Shown: positions 1 through 9,400 of the stretch, piece after piece
Layout: each line of letters starts with the position of its first letter
Position numbering within the stretch: the stretch's first letter is position 1
NCBI GenBank assembly: GCA_044227705.1
Contig: JBGAWE010000075.1
Span: 1 to 18,465, forward strand
Direction of reading: 5' to 3'
Length of the DNA stretch: 18,465 nucleotides
From: JANOQP01 sp044227705
GTDB taxonomy: Bacteria; Bacteroidota; Bacteroidia; Chitinophagales; Saprospiraceae
Notes under the pieces: model-generated
Told to the model about the DNA's origin: nothing
Databases searched by the model: none
What the model saw: the letters and a program-made list of their open reading frames with translations, nothing else
Translations under genes and position numbers: made by a program

Positions 1-497
1 GGCGACGAGGACGACCACGATCCGGCCACCATTACCATCATCAAACCGGGGACGTTCGACCTTGCCCTGCAGAAAGTTTTGGCGCCTGGGCAGGACGTCT
101 TCGTTAACCCGGGCGATTTGGCGACCTTCCGCATCAACGTCATCAACCAAGGCACCATAGCTGCGGCTAACATCGTCGTGACGGACTACCTCAACCCGAG
201 CGAGGAGTTGGCCGATGTCGACTGGAACTCGGTTTCGCCGACGGAGGCCAACATCACCGTGCCGGGAACCCTCGCGCCGGGCGCATCGACCTCCGTGGAC
301 ATCACGGTTAAAATCGTCAGCCAGCCAACCCTGGGTACACAGGTCATCAACTTCGCCGAAATCTCCTCGGCGACGGACGACCAGAACAACCCGCAGACCG
401 ACCTCGACAGCGACCCTGACAACAACCCGGACAACGACATCGTCGCTGGGCCGATTGACGAAATCGACAACACCGATGGCGACGAGGACGACCACGA
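1..497 (+). repeat. DUF11 module bounded by an identical 20-base acidic-linker repeat
   Basis: Bases 1-20 and 478-497 are identical and both encode GDEDDHD. They are 477 bases (159 codons) apart, which is the length of one DUF11 module plus linker. The second copy follows a stretch rich in Asp and Asn (DLDSDPDNNPDND, then DEIDNTDGDEDDHD). The window therefore begins inside the linker that closes a preceding, presumably homologous DUF11 module. Such D/N-rich linkers are common between DUF11 modules of Bacteroidota and may bind calcium; calcium binding here is inference. Confidence 0.7.
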
Positions 498-3400
498 CTA
501 CGCCGTCCTCATCGACCTGCCGAACTACGACCCCATCGGCTTCATCTACTGCGACAAGACGGGGATGATCATAAAGGGCGGCACCGTCACCATCACGCCC
601 CCGGCAGGCGGCGAGGTCTACTATGTCAACGGGCTTGACGGGACGGACGGCATTTACCAGTTCTACACCAACGGCTTCCCGGGGACGTACACCCTCACTT
701 ACAGCCACCCCAACGGCTACCCGCTCTCTTCGACCTGCGTTCCGCAGCCCGGCTCGTTCAACCCGATGGGCATGGACGGCGTGCCTGGCGTCGACAACGA
801 CGGCACGGTCAACGGCTTCGTCACCTTTGGGCAGGATTCGCTCGGCGGAAGCCTCATCGACCACTCGTGCACGGCGAACCCGTACTACATGCAGTTTGAC
901 CTGCCGCCCGGCTCGCCGGAGGTGCGCCACAACAACATCCCGGTGTCGTGCATCCTCATCCGGTCGATTGTCTGCGTCGACGATGGGAACGACGACATCG
1001 ACCAAAACGACACGCCGTTGCCCAACCAGACGGTATACCTCTACAACTGCAACGGCAACGCGCCCATCGACTCGACCGTCACCGACGCCAACGGTCAGTA
1101 CGCATTCACCGGCCTGCTGCCCGGCAGCTATCAGGTTTATTTCCCCATCCCGAACGGGACGCGGCCGGTCAGTGGAGGGCCCATATATGGCGACGGCTTC
1201 TCGGCCTGCCTGACCCTCGGCTGGGGCGATTGCGACACGAACACCGTCGTCTGCCTCTACACCTGCCCGACGCTCAACGCGGGGCCTGACGGCTCGGTCT
1301 GCCTCGGCGGCAGCTTCCAACTCAACGGCTCGGCCATCGGCGGCACCCCGGTTTCGCCGATTGGCTGGACACCCACGGCGACTTTGAACGACCCGACCAT
1401 CTACAACCCGGTGGCCACGCCGACCATCACGACGACTTATGTCATCTCTTACGACGACGGTCTCGGCTGTTCCGACTCCGACCCGGCGACGGTCAGCGTC
1501 CTCTGCACGCCGTTCATCGACGACGTTGCCGTGCAGCCCTCGGTCGATTGCGACGATCCGAACGGAACCATCACGGTCTACGCCTCGTCGAACAACCAGT
1601 GCAACCTCGAGTACAGCCTCGACGGCCAGAACTGGCAGCCGGGCAACACCTTCAACAACCTGCAAGCGGGGAACTATGGCATCCACGTTCGCTCAATCGA
1701 CGGTTGCACCGACCTCGACTCAGTGACAGTTCAGGGCAACGTGCCGCCGGTCATCGTGGCCGCGCCGCAGTTCATCTACACCTGCAAAGACGGCCTCGTG
1801 CCGATTCAAATCACCATCGACCAGCCCATCGCGTCGGTGTTCATCAACGGCTCGGCAGGCTGGTTCCCGCCGGTCATCAACGGGAACACGGTCGATTTCG
1901 TCGGCTCGCTCAACGGCTCCTTCTCGACCTATGAAGTGACCATCACGGCCGCGAGCGGCTGCACGGTTCAGACGACCGTCTACGTCGTGAAAATCAGCGA
2001 GCCGAAATCGGATTTCGTGGTCATCGAACCGGCTTGCGACAATGCGCCGGTCTGCTTCAAGTTTACGGGCACGGTCTCGTCCACCGACGCAATTCTCAAC
2101 TGGAACGTGGCCGACGGAACCATCGTCTACTCCAGCCCGCAGACAACGACCGACCCGGCCGGGGCGAACATCTGCGTGCAATTCCCGTCGCCCGGCTTCC
2201 GCATGATCATGCTGATGGTCGACGACTACGGCTGCACCGATATCCACACAGAGGGAGTCAACGTGAAAAAAGCCCCGTTGGCCATCGCGCCGCCCGACGT
2301 GACGATTTGCCTCGGCCAATCGGCCACGCTCGTCGGCGGGAACGCTGGCGCGCTCCGCTGCTGGTGGGAGCCGACGCTGCCGCTGGGCAACTACGTCCCC
2401 GATTGCGACACGATCGTCTCGCCCGTCGTCACGACGGACTATGTCCTCTGGGTCTGCGACAACAACGGTTGCAAAGACCATGACACCGTCCGCGTCACGG
2501 TCGACATCGTGGTGCCCGACGCGGGGCCTGATGCCGACATCTGCATCGGCGATTGCGCCCAACTGACCGCCACAGGCGGCGGCACTTACCTCTGGTCGAC
2601 GACCGAATCGACGGCCAACATCACCGTCTGCCCGACGGCGACGACCACTTATTACGTTACCGTCACCGACGCTTTCGGCTGCACGGGCGTGGACTCTGTG
2701 AAAGTCAATGTCCACCCGCTGCCGGTTGTCGACGCGGGGCCGGACGTGGCGATTTGCAGCGGCACTTGCACGACGCTCATGGCCTCCGCGACCGGTGCGC
2801 CGATTCTTCATTACGCATGGAGCAACGGCGCGACGCTGGCCGCTACGAACGTCTGCCCGACTGCGACGACCACTTATTACGTCACCGTCCTCGACGGCAA
2901 CGGCTGCGAGAATGTAGACTCTGTGAAAGTCACGGTCAACCCCCTGCCGACGGCAGACGCGGGGCCTGACGCGACGATTTGCAAAGGAAACTGCACCGAT
3001 CTGACCGCTTCGGGCGGTGGAACCTACGTCTGGAGCAACGGCGCGACGACGGCTACGACGACCGTCTGCCCGGCGGTGACGACCGATTATTACGTCACCG
3101 TCACCGACGCGAACGGCTGCACGGACGTCGATGTGGTTCGCGTCAACGTGATTGATTTCAACGGCAGCGTCACTCCCCCGCAGAACATCTGCCCTGGCGG
3201 CTGCACCATGCTGATGGCCTTCGGTGGCGTGAGCTACGCATGGAGCAACGGCGTGCTGACGCAGATGAATTTCGTCTGCCCGACGGTCAACACCACCTAT
3301 TACGTCACCATCACCGATGTGAACGGCTGCACCGACGTCGACACGACGAGCGTCAATCTCTACCCGTCGCCGGTGGCCAACGCCGGGCCGGACACGACGC

Positions 3401-6400
3401 TCTGCCAACCCGGCTGTGTCATCTTGAGCGCGACGGGCGGCGTGAGCTACGCATGGATTCCGCCGAGCGGTCTGCAAACGCCGTCATCCGCGACAACGAA
3501 GGCCTGCGTCAGCACGACGACGACCTACACCGTTGTCGTGACCGACGCGAACGGCTGCGTGGACACGGATGACGTGACGATTTTCGTCATACCCTTCATC
3601 GCCGACGCGGGGCCTGACCAGTCGATTTGCGCTGGGCAATCGGCCACTTTGACCACCTCCGGCGGCGGCACCTACCTCTGGTCGACCGGCGCGACGACGG
3701 CCTCCATCACCGTGACGCCCGGCGCGACGACGACCTACACTGTCACCGTCACCAACCCGGACGGCTGCACCGACGCGGACGATGTCGTCGTCACCGTCAA
3801 CCCGCTGCCGAATGCGAACGCCGGGCCTGACCAACAAGTCTGCGCCCCGAACTCGACGACTTTGACGGCGTCGGGCGGCGGAACTTACCTCTGGTCGACG
3901 GGTGAAACGACGGCCTCGATTACCGTAACTCCCTCGATTACAACGACTTATAGCGTCACCGTCACTTCGGCGGCGGGCTGCACGGCCACCGACCAAGTTA
4001 CCGTTACCGTCTACCCGCAAGCGACGGCGAACGCTGGCCCCGACCAGACCATCTGCTCGGAAGATTGCGCCACTTTGACGGCGACGGGCGGCGGCACCTA
4101 CCTCTGGTCGACCGGCGCGACGACGGCCTCCATCTCCGTCTGCCCGCTTTCGACAACGACCTATTCCGTCACCGTCACGACGACGGGCGGCTGCACCGCA
4201 ACGGATGCCGTTGTGGTCAACGTTCTCCCGCTGCCGACGGTCACGGTCAGCAACGACCCGTCGATTTGCAAGGGCAACTGCGCCACCATCTGGGCGGCGG
4301 GCGGCACGACCTACCAATGGACGGGCGGCGCGACGACGGCCTCCATCACCGTCTGCCCGACTACGACGACCGATTATTACGTCACCGTCACCGACGCCAA
4401 TGGCTGCAAACGGGTCGAGGTGGTCACGGTCTATGTCAACGATATCGACGGGACGGTCACGCCTCCGCAGACCATCTGCCCGGGCGGTTGCACGATGTTG
4501 ATGGCCTTCGGCGGAACCTCCTATGTGTGGAGCAACGGCGTGACAACGCAGCAAAACCTCGTCTGCCCGACCGTCAACACGACTTATTACGTCACCATCA
4601 CGGGCGCGAACGGCTGCACCGACGTCGACACGACATCGGTCATCATTGCCCCGCTGCCGACGGCGAACGCCGGGCCGGACACGACGCTCTGCGAACCCGG
4701 CTGCGTGATTCTCTCCGCGACTGGCGGCGTGACCTACGCATGGCTGCCCATCACCGGCCTACAATACCCGTCCTCCTCGACGACGAAAGCCTGCGTCAAC
4801 GCTACGACGACCTACACCGTCATCGTGACCGACGCGAACGGCTGCGTGGCGAGCGACGAGGTGACGATTTTCATCGTTCCGTTCGTGGCCGACGCGGGGC
4901 CGGACAAGGGGATTTGCGCCGGTGGCACGACCACATTGACGGCCAGCGGCGGAGGAACCTACCTCTGGTCGACGGGCGAAACGACGGCCTCGATTACCGT
5001 AACTCCCTCTGCGACAACGACTTATACCGTCACCGTCACCTCGCCGAAAGGCTGCACCGACGCGGACGAGGTGACCGTTTACGTCTACCCGCTGCCGAAC
5101 GCGAACGCTGGGCCTGACCAGTCCATCTGTTCGCCCAACTCAGCGACGCTCACGGCCTCGGGCGGTGGGACCTATCTGTGGAGCACCGGCGCGACGACCG
5201 CCTCGATTACGGTAACGCCCTCTGTTACAACGACTTACACGGTCACCGTCACCAGCCTCGCGGGCTGCACGGCGACCGACCAAGTGACCGTTACCGTCTA
5301 TCCGGCGGCGACGGCCAGCGCGGGGGCCGACATCACTATCTGCCCCGGCGGCTGTGCCAATCTGACGGCCTCAGGCGGCGGCACCTACCTCTGGTCGAAC
5401 GGCCAAACGGCGGCCGGCATCACCGTCTGCCCGAGCACGACGACGACCTATACCGTCACTGTCACGACGGCGGGCGGCTGCACGGCGGTCGATGAGGTGG
5501 TGGTCACGGTCTCGCCCGCGCCTGCTGCGAACGCCGGGCCTGACCAGACGATTTGCTTCGGGAAATCCGCGACGCTGACCGCCTCGGGCGGCTCGGTCTA
5601 TCAATGGTCGACCGGTGCCTCGACGGCTTCGATTACCGTAACTCCCTCTGTTACAACGACTTACAGCGTCACCGTGACGAGCGGCGTGGGCTGCACGGCC
5701 GTGGATGCGGTCACGGTCTTCGTCGTGCCGAACCCGACGGTGAACATCACACCGGGCGATGTCGCCATCTGCCCCGGCTCGGGAATTTGGCTCGCGGCGA
5801 CGCCCGGTTTCGTGAGCTATGCATGGTCGCCGACGGCAGGTTTGAGCCCGTCGAACGCCGCGCAAGTCCTCGCCAGCCCGACCACCACCACTACCTACAC
5901 GGTGACCGTCACCGACGCGAACGGCTGCACCGGCACGGCCTCCGTCACCGTCACCATCAAGCCCGGCCCCGACGCCGAGCTTGGCCCCGACGTGACGGTT
6001 TGCAGCGGCGGATGCACCACGCTGACCGCCCCGCTCAACAGCGGCTACCTCTGGTCGAACGGCGCGACGACGCAAAGCATCACCGTCTGCCCGACCTCGT
6101 CGACCGTCTATTCGGTCACGGTGACGGGCGCGAACGGTTGCACGAACGCTGATTTTGTCCTCGTCAACGTCGGTGGCTCGTTCACCGCGACCGCCGGGCC
6201 GGACGCGACGATTTGCCCCGGCGGCTCGGCCACTTTGACGGCCACCGGCGGCGGCACCTACCTCTGGTCTAACGGCGCGACGACGGCCTCCATCACCGTT
6301 TCGCCCGGCGTGACGACGACCTACACCGTCATCGTCACCAGCCCGAGCGGCTGCACGGCTTCGGCTTCCGCGACGGTCACGGTCAGCCCGCTCGCCTCGG

Positions 6401-9400
6401 CGAACGCGGGGCCTGACCAGACCATTTGTGTGGGCAATTCTGCCAATTTGACAGCCTCGGGCGGCGGCACCTACGATTGGTCTACGGGAGCGACGACTGC
6501 TTCCATCACGGTCACGCCCGCCGCGACGACGACCTACTCGGTCACGGTCACGAACGCCAGCGGCTGCACGGCCACCGACCAAGTGACTGTTACTATCAAC
6601 CCCGCGCCGCAGGCGAATGCCGGGCCGGATGTGGTGATTTGCATCGGCGATTTCACCACACTAACGGCGACGGGCGGCGGGACCTATGCATGGTCGAACG
6701 GAGTGAATTCTGCCCAAAACATTGTTGACCCGACCGTGACGACGACCTACACAGTAACCGTCACCTCCCCGGCGGGCTGCACGGCGACCGACCAAGTGAC
6801 CGTCACTGTCGACCCCGGCCCGACGGCCAACGCGGGGCCTGACGTGACCCTCTGCGGCGGCGGCTCAGCCACCTTGACGGCCACGGGCGGCGGTTCCTAC
6901 GCATGGTCGAACGGCGGGACGACGGCCTCCATCCTCGTCTCTCCCGCTGCCACGACCATCTACACGGTCACGGTGACGAACGGCAACGGCTGCACCGCGA
7001 CTGACAAAGTGACCGTCTTCGTTGCGCCGAAACCGAACGTCGACATCGTGCCTCCGGCGGTCGCCATCTGCCCCGGTTCGGGTGTTTGGCTGCAAGCCAC
7101 CCCCGGCTTCGTGAGCTATGCGTGGGCACCTGTGGCGGGCATCACGCCGACGGACAGCGCGGCCGTTTTGGCCTACCCGAGCGTGACGACGACCTACACC
7201 GTGACCATCACCGATGTGAACGGCTGCACCGATACTGCCGACGCGACCGTCACCATCAAGCCCGGCCCGACGGCCGACGCGGGGGCCGACCAGACGGTTT
7301 GCTCGGGAGCTTGCGCTACTTTGACCGCTTCGGGCGGCGCGACCTATTCGTGGAGCAACGGCGCGACGACGACCTCGACGACCGTCTGCCCGACCACCCC
7401 GACCGTATACAACGTGACGGTGACGGGCGCGAACGGCTGCACGGACGAGGACAATGTTTTGGTGACCGTCGGCGGCGGGAACGTCTCGGCGGACGCCGGG
7501 CCTGACCAGTCGGTCTGCGCCAGCCAATCGGTCACGTTGACGGCTTCGGGCGGCGACACCTACCTCTGGTCGACGGGCGGGACGACGGCCTCGATCATCG
7601 TAACGCCCTCTGTTACAACGACTTACAGCGTCACCGTCACGGCGGCTGGCGGCTGCACGGGGGTTGACCAAGTGACGGTCAACGTCTCGAACAACCTGAC
7701 GGCGAACGCCACCTCGACCCCGGCAAGCTGCGGCTTGAACAACGGAACCGCGACGGTCTCGGTCTCGGGCGGTTCGGGCAACTACAGCTACACATGGTCG
7801 CCGAACGTCTCCGTCGGTTCGACGGCGGTCGGCCTCGCGGCGGGCAGCTATGCCATTACGGTGACGGACACGCAGTCGGGCTGCACAAAATCGCTTTCGG
7901 TCACGGTCGGTAGCGGCTCCTCGGTCGGCCTTACGCTGACGGCGACGGCGGCCTCCTGCTCTGCGGCGAACGGCAGCATCTCAGCCTCGATTTCGGGCGG
8001 CAACGCGCCTTACACAATTTCGTGGACTGGCCAGTCGAGCGGTTCGGCATCGACCTCAACCTCGCCTTACCTCATCCCGAATCTTGCCTCTGGCAACTAT
8101 TTCGTCACCGTGACGGACAACACCGGTTGCTCGGCGAGCCAGCAGGTGGCAGTCCAGCAAGGCTCGACGCAGATGACGGTCTTGGCGAACACGACCATCA
8201 AACCGGACTGCAACGGCGGCACGAACGGGCAGATCAGCGTCCTCGTCAGCGGCGGTGCGCAGCCGTGGCAGATTCTCATCGACAACGTGGTGAAGGCCAC
8301 CGGCGTCACCTCCAACCCGACGGCCGTCAATGGCTACGCGGCCGGCACGTACAACGTTGTCGCAATCGATGTGAACGGATGCTCGGCCTCCACGACCGTG
8401 ACGGTCACGGAGAAAACGCCGCCGACGCTTACCCTCGCCGACGTGGATTTGACCCACCCGACCTGCTACGGCGTTGCGAACGGCTCGGTCTGGCCGATCG
8501 GGGCAGCGGTCCTGCAGCTCTATCAAGGCACGACCTACCTCGGCGACTTCCCGGTTCTCAACCTGTTGGCCGGGACTTACACCGTCAAAAAGACGGTCGG
8601 CGGCTGCACGGCGACGATGGACGTGACGCTCGTCTCACCGCCCGCGCTCCAACCGTCGGCGACAGTGACGCAACAGGCCAACTGCTGCGGCTTCGGCGGC
8701 GCGGCGACGGCCAGCGTTTCAGGCGGCACGCCCGGCTACACCTTCGATTGGGGAGGCGGGAAGACCGGCGCGGCCCAGTCGAACCTCAACGCGGGTGCCT
8801 ACACGGTGACGATTTCCGACGCACACAGCTGCACAGCGACGGCCTCCGTCACCATCATCCCCGACTGCTCGGGCTGTCAGGATGTCGTGGCAATCGACTC
8901 GATTGCAGCGACGGAGGGCGACTCGATTGACGTTTGCCTGCCTTTGACCCAGACCGCGCTCGATTATTACCACATCACGGTCGACGGCAGCGACTATGTC
9001 GGCAGCTACCACGGCTGCGATTTCGACAGCATCATAGCGTACAGCTATGCGGCGGTCATTGCCAGCGGGCCTGCGCCTTACCGCCTCCTTTCGTGGCAGA
9101 CGGCGAGCGGGAGCACGATTTTGAACGTCGATTTCAACAGCTTCGCCCAACTGGCGGACTCCATGAACGTCTGGGACCCCGGTGGAAACTGGGCCAACGA
9201 CGTGCTCGCACAAAGCGTCATCGGCGGCAACTTCGCCAACTCGGCTGGCTACGGCCCGATGCAGTGGACGAACACGACGAACTGGATTCAGTCGACGCTC
9301 AACCCGAACTACATCACCGTTGGGCTCGGCACCCAAATCAAGGTGCCTGGGACGGTCGGGGTGCACTGCATCGTCCTGACCGACCCGGCGACCTGCTGCA

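Larger units (their letters stand above)
2521..7689 (+). repeat. Array of 24 Ig/PKD-like modules, about 71 residues each
   Basis: I count 24 consecutive modules inside the giant gene, most opening with AGPD..IC and then carrying TLTASGGGTYLWS, a TTTY.VTVT strand and a GC near the end. Most are 70 or 71 residues; two are 75 (with an inserted GLQ.PSS segment) and two are 78 (ATPGFVSYAW type). Every module has a first Cys (IC, VC or LC) and a late Cys (GC), presumably forming one disulfide. Twelve modules have a second pair: C in the G.C.L position plus C in VCP or KAC. The fold is likely a beta-sandwich, giving a long stalk or a binding surface; that role is inferred from such arrays in other surface proteins. 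Confidence 0.9.

Noticed and set aside
1720..3477. Long open frame on the - strand (585 codons) inside the giant gene
   Set aside because: Its translation is dominated by Arg, Ala, Gly, His and Asp with no domain pattern, as expected for the antisense of GC-rich coding sequence; frame 1 on + carries clear domains.
2521..7689. Regular repeats about 213 bases apart that might suggest a CRISPR-like or non-coding array
   Set aside because: The repeats are in-frame protein modules with third-position variation and no short identical repeat/spacer structure.
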